64,000 nt of DNA from Amyelois transitella (lineage: Eukaryota; Arthropoda; Insecta; Lepidoptera; Pyralidae): NCBI RefSeq assembly GCF_032362555.1, contig NC_083530.1, forward strand, positions 4,680,001-4,744,000, in the 5' to 3' direction. This document shows, piece after piece, positions 45,501 through 60,500 of this stretch. The stretch's first letter is position 1. The number at the start of each line of letters is the position of its first letter. Under the pieces are notes generated by a model. It saw only the letters and a program-made list of their open reading frames with translations. It did no database searches and was not told the DNA's origin. The position numbers were made by a program, and so were the translations under genes.

Positions 45501-48500
45501 CTGTTAATAAGTTTCTTTACACTACATAACCGTTTAACCGTGTATTTATTATATTTTTTTTTCTTTCAAATTTCGTAAAATTTTTTAATTAAATTTTGGA
45601 GTCTTAAAGGCCGAGGAAAATAGTTAAATACTTAAGTAAGTTGATTTAAACTATACGTATAAAACTTATTACACACTTTTAGTTAAAATGTTTTAATTAC
45701 TTTTTTTTAATTTTATTTTATTACCAATTTACAAAGTAAAACTGTGCAAAATCTCGCCTTCTTAATAACTTTACTGTGATCAATAAAAAAAAAAAACATT
45801 AACCACTGGTGCAAATCTGTAAAAACTTATTTCTTTCTAAAATTCAAATTCCGAACGACCCGCCGCCCTTGATCATAGAGCGTTACGTTCCCGAACACGA
45901 AATATACTGACAAAATTTTATTCACTACAATACACAAGACTTTATTTCCGAATAGTCTATTTCTGGTGAAGAGAAACGTAGGTGTTTCGGTATAGACTAT
46001 AGAATGTTATTTGACAACAACGCGTCTCATCTCACAATAACAATGTTTATTGCGTTTACTTTATATTTTTTTTATGCGTTTCGTTCCGTGATACGCAAAT
46101 GCGCATGTTGGTTATGTTTTAGGCTGCTCAGTGTGGTTTCAGACTTTCTAAACAAATAAGAAAACTAGAGTAAGTACACCCGCGGCTCCGTCCGCGTAAA
46201 ATGACTTTATAATATCCGTTATTTTCGTTCCTTCATTCAATTCTTCTTTTAGGCGATGGGCCAGCAACCGGTCACTATTTGAATCTCAATTTTAACATTA
46301 AACCGAATAACTGAACTTTAAGTATTTTCTAGACTGTTATCTGTGTCTACCCCGCAAGGGATATAGAAGTGATTATATGTATGTATATGAAAGTTCCTCG
46401 GGTAATATAATTTCCATTACCCGAGGAACTTTTAGTGTATATCTAGACGACATAGGGAATTTACCAAATCTGAAGTTTCTAGACACAGCAGTTTGGGTTG
46501 TGCGTTGATAGGTCAGTCAATCACTCAGCATCTTCTTTTATATATACAGAAGGTGAAAATTACTATTTTATTTTAAACGCATATAAGTTTTCAAAATTTT
46601 ATTGTACACGTTGGCGTAAAATTAAAATTAAGCTTGGCTGTTAAATTAAACGGTTGTTAAACCCCGAGTGACGATTGAGTAAAATCCTACCTAGATGATT
46701 GTTATGATGGGTGAATATTTATATCAGTTGATGAAGTATTAAGTGAATTCCAGAGAATCCGACAAGATAAAAGTGAAAGTACAAGTACCCGAAACCGCCG
46801 AGCTTGTATGAAGAGAGTTATGAATGTGGACGAAGCGAAAGAAGTATGCAGAGATCGTGGCAAGTGGAAAGAGGTAGTCTCTGCCTACCCCTCCGGGAAA
46901 GAGGCGTGATTTTATGTATGTATGTATGTATGTAAAAGTGAAACGATAAGATAATATCGAGTTAATATTTTGTGATGATGTTTGATTTAGCATTAAATGA
47001 TGAAAATTTTACTTTGTGTCCATGGCATTGTTAGCCATTGTTTTTTTTTAAACCGGCCAGCAACACAATATTACACACTTAGATGAACCAGGGGTACAAA
47101 AAGTTAAATGTGGAACACCTATCGAATACCAAAATGGTTCACATTTTGGTATTCGACGCTTCTAAAAGGTCAATTTCAACATGAGGCTTCTGAACTCGGC
47201 CTTTCTGTCTTTTCGAGACTGTTGGTTATGTCTACCTCGTAAATAAGATAAGACGTGAAATACATATATGTATGTATATGTTATAACAACAAAACAAACG
47301 TAGAACTACTTAGTTAAGAAACTTCACTGTTTACAAATATAGAATTTTAATTTTCGAAAGGAAATAACGAATGCGTTCAAGATGCGCGTGAGACGTAACG
47401 GAACCCAAATGAATTCTTTGAAGTCGCACATTTAATGGGTATTAATGATTTTTACAATTTGGAGAATGCGGTTCGGTTAACGAAACGTTTCGGTATGTGG
47501 TCTTAATAAAATGTTTTCTGTAGTAGCAATTGAACGAGGAGTTGGTTTTTTTTTAGTAATCACATAGGTACTGAATTAAATTACTCCCACTAAAGTCTTG
47601 GCTTAGGCATCATTTTTCTTCATTTTCATTACTCTCTTGTCATAAATATATGCTAATAGAATGATTTTAATATTTACTACATCAGGCACCCCACGCTTTT
47701 TACTCAGATTTAAATTGTTTTGTTTATAAATTTAATTTTGTTATAATTTTAATCGGAGGTAATTGACTATAACTGATTGTTCGACTTGCTACTACTGTTT
47801 TATAATTCCTTTGTCATTAATTTTTATTTTCTATTTTTTAGTTTGATTAGCAATAAAGCGTAGTTTTTTAGTTTTTTTTAATTTTAAATATAAAATACAC
47901 TGTATTTTCGCCCCAAGTTAATTGCAAGGCAAAGCAAAAATTAAACAAGGTTTTTATAAACTTTGACCTTTGTATTGCTATAATTTTTGCACTGATGGTC
48001 TGATTTTAATTAAACTTTAAGGGTACGTAGGATCTGTCATTAGAATTTTTAAGTTTGTGCGGCAATATAATCGGTTATATGTACTTAGTTACTGAGATAT
48101 ATAAGTTTGTAAAAAATTTGTGTTCGCAGGTCTAAGTCCCCGGCGAACGACTAGTTAAAAGAATACATACACACATATAATCACGTCTATATCCCTTGAG
48201 GGGTAGACAGAGCCAACAGTCTTGAAAAGACTGATAGGCCACGTTCAGCTATTTGGCTTTAAGATAGAATTGAGATTCAAATAGTGACAGGTTGCTAGCC
48301 CATCGCTTAATCTCAAGTTTATAAGCCTCTCCCTTAGTTGCCTTTTACGACATCCATGGGTATTAGTGCCGGGAACCACACGGCAGAAAAAAAAATAATT
48401 AAGAAGAAAATGGTTTAAAATAAATAATTTTATCTCAAATGTCTGTAGATTCCTCACACGTTATAATGTTTCAATAGTTCCCAAATAAATTCGATCCTAA

Positions 48501-51500
48501 AAGCATGTTTCCTTGCTCAGTTCGAGAGCGGATGGGGCTAACCAATCTTTGTTAATAGAGGGATGAATTTAACCCACGGCGGTCTTCTATATCGAGACAT
48601 CCTGTGTCGGATATTGTTTTATAGTAAAAATATCACGGACTTGTTACAGTTTAACGACCTTTGTAACTCTGTGGTCATTACGCTACACATATTTTGAAGG
48701 TTTTTAGTTTTCAATAACGCTACACATAAGTGTTTTGAAGTATTTTAATTTGATATCTAGATAACTTTTAAAATTCGTTTGACACGCCTCTTTTCTGGAG
48801 GTGTGACCACATCTTTCCACTTGCCACCACAATTCCTGCATACATCTTTCGCTTTATCCACATTCATAACTCTTGACATTGAAATTGACACTTGTATACA
48901 GATATAAACATATAATCACATCTTTGTCCCTTGCGGGGTAGACAGAGCCAACAGTCGTGAAAAGATCTAATGCCATCAAAAACATCCTGTAAAAAAACCC
49001 AAGTCTCGCAGCTCAGTCTTTCTACCGTAAAAAGTTGTGAGATCCATGTAATACCAAGTCGGTTAATCTATTTAGTCTCTATCTACTTAAAAGACCTCTG
49101 TCTTAAGTTTTAATATAAGTTATTATCATGCCAATATTAAAAATATTTTACGTTTTAAACAAATGATGCCGCTTATTTATTGCAGACGATGGAATCGAGA
49201 TTCTAATATTGAGTAGCACATCGTCTTAAAGAAGAATCCCAAGTTTATAAGCCTGTTTTACAGTCGGTTTTAAGTAAGTAAGTAAGTTTATTTGCGTTAA
49301 AAGTGGTATTACAGGTCAAAGTACATTTATGTTTCTCACTCTTAACCTAAAATAGGCATGCAAATTTCTGATTATAATACTCGTATTATACAAAAAAATA
49401 CAAGTCACAATATCGCTTGTCGATGCGTTCTTAAATTTCCTTGTCACATAAAAGTCTTTTACAGAATAATAACACTTTTGAATCAGAATGTTTCTTAGTC
49501 TACTTTTAAATATTGGTAAGGGTAAATCCTTCAAGTTATCCGGCAGTTTGTTGAAAATTAGAATAGCCATTAAGCCACTCTGACATTGTTTTGCGTCCCT
49601 AACGCTATCCCAACGGGAAGAAACATTGGTCATATTCATATTTTTGGTACAAAATTAGAAGTAGTTACCATGGCTATAATATGGCGTCTTACTCTTATAT
49701 CATCGCTTTGTTGAGCTAGTAATATTATCTGACTTTTTCGAGACATTCGAAATTTGGTTTTTACGTTTTTTACAAACTAACTCGACCTTACAAATTCCTT
49801 TCTGTCCCCATACATTCTCTTATCATTCTTAAATTCGTATTTCAAATTAAAATAAAACAACGAAAAACATGAACTTCATATACCTAACAAAAACATGAAT
49901 GGTCTCTGCCTACCTCTCCAAGATTGAAGCGTGATTTTTATGTATGCACGTGCACGTATGTATTGTCAATTTCTTTGTAAAAACAATGACTCACCTCTTC
50001 GATGGACGAAGACATAAGACCGGAACTGAAACAAACAAAACACATTTCAGATGACGTTTTCATGATTATTAGTGGAATTGGTCAGCTGATTGTGGGCGAA
50101 ATTCCTCCATTTTGTAGTCATCTATCGTTAAATCTGTTTTAGATAATTCTAAAATGTTTATACATATATACAGACATAATGTTTTATGTGCCGTGTGGTT
50201 CCCCGCACCAATATAACAAAGATTAGGACCACTTGTAAAAGGCGACTAAGGAATAGGCTTATAAATTTGGGATTCCGTTTGTAGGCGATGGGCTAGCAAC
50301 CTGTCACTATTTGAATCCCAATTCTATCACCAAGCTAAACAGCTGAGCGTGGTCTATCCGTTTTTTCAAGACTGGTGCTTCTGTTTACCCCACTTGGGAT
50401 AAAGACGGGATTATATGAATGAATGATCAAACATAAATTACTGCTTTTTACCGGAGGTTTTATATTTTCACCTACATGTCGATATTATAAGCACATAGAA
50501 CTCAATCGAGAACGCTTAAGTGAGAGAGAGAAGAGATAGAAAATTTAAAAAAAACCGAACAACTTTATGTTTACAACATCAGTTAAAAATTGCCAACAAT
50601 TATTTTAATAACGTACATACGTAAAGCATGCTAAATTTATCCCATTCATGCATCACAAATTCCAGTGTTTAAAACGGTAGGGTGGGCGTCTGGGTGACCA
50701 AGAAGCTTGGAACTAAATGAGGTTCGCACTCATTAAATAATTGGCCATGTATTATGAAGGAATACATCACATAGGTATAACATACAATTACAATTGATTT
50801 TATTTTACAAATTTTATTGTGTTTTTTAAGAAACACGGCACTAGTTTACGACGATTGAAGAAGAGAGAAAGAGGTGTGATGTGATCATAATGTTTAAGTT
50901 TAACAGTGGTATGAGTCGTCGTATGAGTGATAAGAACGTGATAATATTAAAAAATATTAGTATCTAAAATAGGCATCCTCCATAGCATATAAACAAGACA
51001 TAGATACAAATAAGTAAGAAATTTTTAATTCAATTTATTTGTTTAAAATATAATACTATACATAAAACATCTATTCTGGTTATAGCTTCTTGGAAACGCT
51101 AATTTTATGATGTCGTAATAAGATCTCGTTTGCTGGGTAAGAGCTATCTCGTTTCTATTAAGATATTTGTGAATAATTCCAAGAAATAAAACATGTAATG
51201 TGACGAATGATGGAGATATAAAAATAAATCAAAGAAGAATCATGGTTTCGATTTTTGAATCAAAACAGATTTCGCTCGGCTTTACACTCCCGTTGGTATT
51301 TCTAGAAATCTATAAAGATAAAAAGCAAAGGTGACTGACTGATTTGTCAACGCACAGCCCAAACTACTGGACCCATCACGCTGAAACTTAAACTAACAAA
51401 GGATTTCCCGAAATTCCCGCGGGAACGGATACAAGCGGCATTTTTCTAAATGCGAATTCTAGTAAAAGCATAAAGACTATTTCCTCGCTGTATATCTACT

Positions 51501-54500
51501 TAAGTATATCTTTATGTCAAATCTTAGCACGATTGTGCGCTACTTAATGTTACTCTCTTCATAACCTTACATGTAAGAGTATTTACAAAAAGATGTCTCG
51601 TATTAAGAGAAAATCTATACACAAATGCTTGAATGAACTCGTGTAATAATTAACAGTTGCAATGTTTAGGGAACTTACCAGCATAGCAAGCTATGTTTTC
51701 TAGTCCTTTTTGTAGACATTTTAGCACACTATCACTATCACTGATTCATATATACACATGTATTATCACTCTTATCAAACACTTTAGTCACAATTTGAGC
51801 ATCCAGTCTATATATAAATGGGCCTATACCTACGTAATGCACGTTCAAAGCTGCTGTCATTATATGCTTGGTTATTAAAAATCCATTAATATTTTAATTA
51901 GCTGTTACCCGTGATTTTGTTCGCTGTTACGTGGCAATCTTTCATCCCCTCTTTTAAGCACTTCTGCCCCCCTCCCCTTTTTCGTAATAAAAAGTAACCT
52001 ATCTTCCTCAGGGTCAACTATATGTCTGTTAAAATAGTTACAATACAAATAAGTGAAATTCACCTATAATTAACACAAAAAGTTATTGTATTCTCTATAC
52101 AAAAATATACAACGATGTATCCTATCACGCAAACATTCCTACAAGGATTTCATTGTAATTGAACAGCACATCTTATTAATGGAAATCAAAGTCATCAATC
52201 TCCAGGTGTTACTCCCGTTGCACCCAGAAGACGAGCCCGGGATCACCTTGTGACCACGACTTTAGAGTAACTCAGGTTTTTAGACGAAGCGAATCCCGAG
52301 CAACCTTGCAGGAGCACCTTACCCAGGTCGGAACACGTATTTCAAATGGAACTATTTGTTATATTTTATCAACAACATGATTACTGCAACAGACACACTA
52401 CATCTGCGTAACCGATTACTACGGAGGAAGTTTATAGTGGATGTTGACATGCGTTACACTCGTATATACAGCATGCTCTTCCTTCAACATAAATGCGTTC
52501 ATATTTTGTCAATTATATCGTTAACTTTTAGAAATTGAAACACAATAAAGAACAAATATTTTTTTATTTAAACTGTATGCACATTAAGTGTACAATAGGT
52601 GGACTTTTTAATGCAATTAGCAGAAACATACCAGTCCAAACTCGAATATATTTCGGTGCAATTGAAATATACACAAATAAGGCAATGTCGAGAGGGATAG
52701 AAGGACGTTTCTTCCAGAAAAATAATGTTCCCACGGTTAATCGACTACGTACGCCAACTAACTAAGCCGCAGACGAATGCCACTTCTTGAAAATGATACA
52801 TTCTTTAAATTCACATACTTTAAACCCACTGAAGAATTTGAACCCGCTATAGATACGGTCACACAGTACAAGGCCGGCCTAAATCCCGCGTCACAGTGCA
52901 TAGTCGCATACTGATTTGCAATTTAGACCCGGTAACTGCGCCTGCGCACGATACGGCACGAACCGTATTGTATTGTTTAGCTTATTGATTAACTTTTCTG
53001 GAATGCTGACCTAATGCGTATTGGTATAATGTTAATTTAATTTAGTCCGAATTTCAAGTGAAAAAACCTTAAAACATTTCGAAAAACCTTAAATGTAAAC
53101 CTACCCTTAATTTTTACATTTCGTTTAAAGTAAAATTTATCGATTAGGTGCCACTACGGCGGGTTCAAAAAAGTTAAAAGATAAGATAGTGATGAAATAA
53201 AATTAGCTTGTTGCTTTACACTTCTATGGAAACTTATTCAATTAATATTAAAACCTGATAACCGATGAAAACTCATCCTGTATATTTGCAAACCTTTAGT
53301 ATTAATAAGTATACTATAGTTAATGTTATATGACGGGCTGGTGAACATTCTCTATAAGTTAAAAATCAACGGTCAAGACGCATAAACAGGGATAGGATCA
53401 CAGAAATGTATAAAAATCCATGTACGGCCGCGTCGTGTCGGCAATAATACTCGTAAATTTCCTATGACCTTTCATGGGGAAAATTTGCGATAAGGTTGGA
53501 TTTATACAGCTGTAATCTTATCAATACACATGTAATCTGTTTATCCTACAAAATAATCCATATTTTTCTACAAACACTACGAACTCCTTTGTTATTATTC
53601 TACCTTACGTTTGATTCGATAAACATGCGCGCGTGCGCACAATTCAGTTCTTTTCATGAACACACTTACGCAGATTGTGAGAATATTTTTTGGAATAAAA
53701 TCTTCATATATTCCAACTCTTTTAGGTTGAAGAACTCCGACAGAAATAAAGTCTCTCCTCATCTTTGCGTAACAGTGTTTCGGGGCTCACCGCCTTCCGT
53801 ATTTTACAATACAATAACTCTTAGTTGCACCACAATAAATTACAGCAAATTCACAATCATGTATTAAAAACATAGCAGCAAAAGGCGAATTTATCACTAT
53901 ATGCGATCTCTTTTAGGTGAACTATAAATTGTGTATAACACTTTGTGTATTTTAAGGTAGTGATAGTAGCTTTTACTCGCAGCTTCGCCCGCGGGAATTT
54001 CGCGCCACCAACAAAATAATTCAGATTTTTCGCAAATCCCATGGGAATGATGAAAAGTACCACATGTCCTTCTCTAGACCTTTAATTATATAAACGCAAA
54101 AATTCATGAAAATTGATTCAATAACCCGCGAGGAGGTAACAAACAAACTTACTTTCGCGATTATAATATATAATATAGAAAGAAAGGAAGGGATCCTCTA
54201 ATGGTTTTTATAATTCTCACACGAATTAATCATTGGAATGTTAATTTACATTGTCACGCCGAATAACATAGCTATTTCAGTAATATCCAAGTAGAAACAT
54301 ATTTAAAAAGCACAAGAAAGATAAAATAGGTTTAAAAAAATTGTACACATAACTTAGTTTTCGACATAACACGGATCGGACGCGCGTCATCCGTGAATTT
54401 CGCGAAGTTACTGCCTCTCGTTATCTTATCAAAGCTGATTAACTGAATCGTATTGGGTCACTCGTGTTAGGCTAGACTGTGTTATTATACATACCTAACC

Positions 54501-57500
54501 TACTTGGTTTTGTTGGTTCAGTTGTGTTGAACAAAAATAAATTAAAATTAAATGACTGTACATGATTACGGTTAGGTATACCGTGTGGTTCCAGGCACCA
54601 ATAGATAAAAGAATAGGACCACTTCATCTCTCTCCCATGGATGTATTCAAATTAATTACAATTGTTGTATCATTGTATAAATTATATACCTTTCATAAAA
54701 AACGTATATATCGTTTAGCTGATCTAAAACCGCATTAAAATTCGTCAAATTTGTAACACCCGTCCTTTAAGTAGTGGGCTTATTTTGAGGGCCTCTGTGG
54801 CGCAGCGGTTCTGCGCTTGTCAGTGACCTGGTGTCACGGTCTCGGGTTAAAATCCCGGCCACGGCACGATGAGAAGAAGGTAGGTCTTGGACGTTTATCT
54901 ATATAAGTATTTATTATAAAATATAGTGTCCTTCAGTTTGTTTCTCGTGACACAAGTCTCGAACTTACTTCGAGGCTGACTCAATCTGTGTAATTTATCC
55001 CGTATATATTAAACTAGCTGACCCGCGCAACTTCGTTTGCGTGTATCCCGCTACTTCGACAAATACAGTCAATGCACCAACACATATTGGATACTAATTT
55101 TCAATTCACAATAACTTCTCTTTCCCTTAACCGCGTTTAAAATATTAAAATGTTTTTTGGTTTCTGTGACTCTTCTTTGATCGCCCCCCCTATCAGTTTT
55201 TGGAAAAAATATTTAAGTAATGTACAGATTTTTTTTTGTCTTATATGTATAGATCAAAGTCGTAGTACCTACTTTTTAATATTATTTATTTTTTATGTAC
55301 CGTTTTTTTATATTTTTTGTTTTTTTTTATGTACTTACCTACTTTTGTTATATACATCTAACTATTATTTTCTATAGGGACGCTGCCCCCGCCGCCGCGG
55401 CCGGCCCGTACCGTGCCGCAATACTAATATCGTGATATCTCCTAAACTATATGTCTAAATAACACACTGTAAACTGCAAAAATAATCTAAATTAAATGCT
55501 CGTGATGATGAACTTACTTATTTTGATAAGGATATATGTATTATTGGTTATATCACCAGTTAAACATCACCCAACGAATTAAATGTTTTTTTAATACAGA
55601 AAAGTAGTTTTTGTGACTTAAATAAAAAAGCTGGATATATGTCATCGCGGACTTTTTTGTAGAATTAATAAAGACCAATGTTTTTGCTATACATTGTTCT
55701 TACTTGTATCCAACGGTATAAGCGGCGCACGCACAAATGCAATCTTCAATTAGATTTTTTTTCTGACTTCTTGGACATAAATCGCTATAACTCAGCTAAT
55801 ATATAGTTTCAATGTATTTCAATTATATATAAAAACCTGTCGGAGAAAATACTCTTTCTATTAGTGAAAACCGCATCAAAATCCGTTGCGTAGTTTTAAA
55901 GTTTTATGCATACGAAGGGACTACAGACAAAATGGGCGACTTTGTTTTATACTATGTAGTGAAGTTACAAACCTTTCAACATAAACGTTGGCATTCATAA
56001 CGAACGAATCATGCAGACTATTACGTACGCGTTCTGTTTTATCGCCATATAAAGATATAGATCCGAACGGTATCAAGATCTTCGGTGCCAAAGGTTTTCG
56101 AAAATGTATCATCTCTCATTAAGATAGGGGGTTAAAATGGTCAAATCGAGACAAGACAACAATCTACCCGTTTACCCAACTTTCTAAAATCAGTCTGTAA
56201 AAGTAACTCACCTCTCATCAAAAACGCTGGAATTCATGACAAAGGAATCATCCAGACTAGTCCCGACACGTTCCGTCCTATCGTCGTACGGCAGACCGTC
56301 GCTGTCCAATGATCTAGATTGTTCCGACCGGTACCTCTGGTCCCACAACTTCTTGGTCTCGTCTTGGACGCGACGCTTCAGCTCGGAGATCTTCTCGCGT
56401 TCGTTCTCTATAACTTGGCAACCTGGAACAATTTTTTTGATTGATACAGGAGCTAGCGTTACAGTTAACAGTGTGCCAAGAAACTTGACGTATAGAGCAG
56501 AATTCGCAGTGAATGTGAATTCAGAAAATCAGTCAGTCAGTCAAGGAAAAGGCTAGTAAACTTGGGATTATTCTTCATCATACAACCTTGACTATCCTTT
56601 AAACATATCTCTATCAATATGACGTATAAATAAGTTATGATAGTTTGAACATAGTAATTTCAGCTGACACTATTTTCTTGTTTTATACTTTTTAGAGTGT
56701 TTATTAGTCGAGTTTCAGTTTTTATACTTTATTTTTATTATGACAGTTGGCTCTGTCCCCGTATAGGATAAAGACGTGATTACATGTACATCCCTTTTGT
56801 ATAACTTAACCACTCATTCACTGATGCTCATTAATGGCCAGACATAGGTACGCAACATATGTATCTGGTTAGTTGAAAATCCTAAATGTAGATTAAAAAC
56901 TTTATTTTTATTCTTACCTTGTTCTTCCAACATCTCCATCCGTCTCCTCTCAATCTCCATCAAGCTATCCAACGTCCTCTTCCCTAAGGAATTCATGTCC
57001 GTATCACTCGACAGGATCGGGGCATCAATCGTCACTTTCGATATCCTGTCAATGTCATCTTGCGAAGGAATCTTCCCAGAATCGGAAATCTTAGCAAACT
57101 CCATTTTAACATTAGGCTCATCACCACAACTCTTCCTATGCAACACTTTCTTTTTATCATCAACCGAATTCTGTCGTATAACATCGAATGTCGCATTAAA
57201 TTTGTCACCGTTAACTTCTTCGCTTGTTTCTTCAGTAATCGTTTCTTCTTCTTTATTCTTATCAGGAGAAAGAGATTTCGCTTTCACGTATTTATTCTCA
57301 GCTGAAACAGGCTTTGCGTTTTTTACGTAACGGTTCTTAACATTATTCTCACTAATATCGTCATTCTTAATACTGTTCTCTCTAGATCGCTTACCGAACG
57401 AATCTTTCTTAATAATTTTCCCTAAAGCAGCGAAAGTCGGAATTTTCGATGAGGAACTGCTCTTAATAGGACCAGCAGAATCTTTCTTCTTTTTTGAATT

Positions 57501-60500
57501 TCTCAAACTGTTAAACTTATCGAAATCGTTTTCAATATTTTCGTTGTTGTAAAACATATTCTCGTTTAGACTCTGCGACATTAAGTCCACTTTCTCGGGC
57601 GATTTCTGTTTTTTCTTTCGCTTTAGTGAGTCGAAGTTCCTCTCCCAAAATCCTTTCTTCTCCTTTGAAGAAGTTGAAGACTTAGACGGACTTTCGCTTG
57701 TTCTGTCATCGACAACGTCTCCCACTCTCCTCTCGATATCTACAATCATAGATTGTGACATTCGATCTATAGAGTTGAACTTGTCTTTGAGATTTTTCGA
57801 ATGATCTTCGGATATTTTATTAAGATCTAGATCGTCACTATCAGAACTTTGTGGGGAATATCCGAATTCGCCGGATTTCGCTCTAGTCATGTCTGTGAAA
57901 AATGCGCTATCTGGTGATTGGGTCCTTTCTATATAATTTAGTTTGGCTACTATTGGTTTTAAATCTTTTTCTATGCCTTGCACTTTGCCAGTTAGATCTT
58001 CAACTAGATTCAGCAGTCTGGTGTATTCTGCTCTTAAAACTTTGGTCTCGTCTAACGCCGAAGTGAGATTGCTGTTCGCTTCAGATTTTAATGTGAGGAT
58101 TCTTGATTTTTGCGATTCGATTTTCTTCGATAGCACCATTATTTCGTTTTGGAGATCTTCCCTGTTTGCCAATCTGCGAAAGAAATAATTATATTCGTAA
58201 TAATAGATACTTGAAGCATAAAGTCGCTTAAACTTTGTAAAAACTATCCTCAACAAACAACATTATTGTGCACACCCTGAGCTTTAAAATAGACGCAGTT
58301 TTGTAAATATTAAGTAATTTATATCTTACAGTTCAGATTCCTCTTCTAAGTGTTGAAATTCCAAATCTTCGAATATCTTAGTCTCGTTGTCCAATATGTC
58401 TTGAGCGTTCTGCAATTCTTCCAACGTGGCCGCGTTGCCTTTCATATCTTTCTCCAATCTGATACATTAAATTACAGATATTTTAACTGTTTCAGTATGT
58501 GTATGTTCTTAGGTATGGATTAGTATATTATGTAGATTTAATCACCAAGGATCTTAAACTTTATGTATTACGAGTAGTTAACATTGCAAAATTTCTATTA
58601 TAATAAGTATAAAAAAGAAACCTAATATTTTTTAATATTAGGTTTTTTTTTATACATTACATATAATGAATTGAATAAATACTAGAACGTAAATAATAAA
58701 TGTGTCACCTGGCAACGTAAATCTTGATAGAAATTAAATAAAACAAATTTAATGAAACAATTTAGATCATAATTGGTCAAAAACTAAATATAATCCCTAT
58801 GTCATATTGTACTCACCTTTCAACTTTCGTGGTAGCAATTTCAACTCTATCTTTCATCTCATTCTGTCTCGACTCTTGCCTCTCTTTCATTTGCTTGATG
58901 TCTTCCTCTATCTTTCTCGCCCTCTCCAATAACTCCACCCTTTTCTTCTGTTCTATATTCAAAATTGCTATTTCCGAATCGTACTCTCCTTTGATCAATG
59001 CCTTTTCCATTTCAAGCTGTGAAACGCAAATGAAGTTTCGGTTATATGAAGTGCATAAAAGTGTTCGTTTAATTGAAATTAGACGTGTTATAGTGTAATT
59101 AGAGCATTTAGCAATTGAAAATTGGGTCGATAACGAACTTTGAATGAAAATTGATACGGACGCTGGTAAAATCATAGTCATTAAACAAAAATCATACGAT
59201 TTTTTGTAACTAACATAATTTCCCAGCATTGAATGACAGGTTCCCCCTGAAAATCACTTAACATGGTGGTGAAAGTGAACTTAATTCTTAATTTATCTGT
59301 CTAGTAAGTTTTAGCAATTAACGTTAACAAATAAACAAACAGTCACTTTAATTTTAGAAAAAATATTCGCAGAATGTAACTTACCTCTCTTAATATATCA
59401 TCTTCTTGTGATCTGATTTCAGACATCTTACATTTGATATCGTGAATTTCTGCAACTAATTTCTTTCTTTCCTCTTTTAAACTGTCAAATTTGGCCTTCA
59501 ATTCATCTACATTGTCATCCAAAACTGTACTTTCAATCGAATCGGCTTCAACATCAATCTTTTTCATATCTTCAGTGATATGTTTCATTAACTTTTCTTG
59601 CTTATTTTGTTTCAAATCATTCTCAAATTCCTCTAACTCTGGTATATCAGCCATCAGTTCTTTTTTGACATCATCAAAACTCTGATTTTTTGTTAGCGTA
59701 ATTTCTCTGTCTACTGCAACCGCTTCTGGTTTAGAGGTATCATCTTTTTTATCCATTATTTTAGAACATCTGAATTCAATATCGTTTGTGATATCAGAAT
59801 CATCAATCATTGGTATCTCTTCTTCTAAACTCAATTGTTTTTCAATACCACCAATATTACTCTTTGAATCATCTGTAACACTATCTTTCGTACCGTTTTT
59901 AATAAAATCAGGTTTGTTTTCATTATCTTTAGGCGGAGGAGTGGGGAATATAAAATACTGAGGGGACGGTAGATTTTTATGTGCAAATGTAGTTTTAATT
60001 CTAGTCCTAGGGCTTTGGGTGTTAGGAGATTTAGGTTTTAAATTCCCATAGACATTATTCCTGTTAAAGTACATGTTTTCATAGGGGCTTCCTGCAGGAG
60101 ATGTTACCGTTCTATCACCGCTTTGGTTATTAATTTTTCTTATGATTATAGGACTAGATAATTCTTTTATTGGTGAATCGAAGACAGGTATACCTATTTC
60201 ATCCATTCTGCCAACATTTTCGTAGTTACTTTGGTGTCGTATGGTCACTTCTGGAGTGGATTGGTCTAGAGGAGATTGTGGGTCGAAATTTTCGTAACTC
60301 GATAGGTTTCTTTGCATAGGGAGGGATTGGCTGAGTGAATTGTTGCGGTTGTGACTAGTATCGAATCTGTAAATATTAGAGACATTAATAATAAACATAT
60401 TGCATATTTTAACAGAGAAAACTACTTTGTTATAGCAATAAAGTGAAAAGGCATTAGGGCCGCCTTTTTTAAAATGTTCTAATAATAGCTCGATTTTAAT

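Noticed and set aside
54360-54540. A GC-richer, promoter-like patch in a PHLDB intron
   Set aside because: No ATG with a phase-compatible donor follows it on the minus strand, so it could not be tied to a transcript.
56236-58188. Several plus-strand frames of 80-111 codons
   Set aside because: They lie opposite the large PHLDB exons and are shadows of the minus-strand coding sequence.
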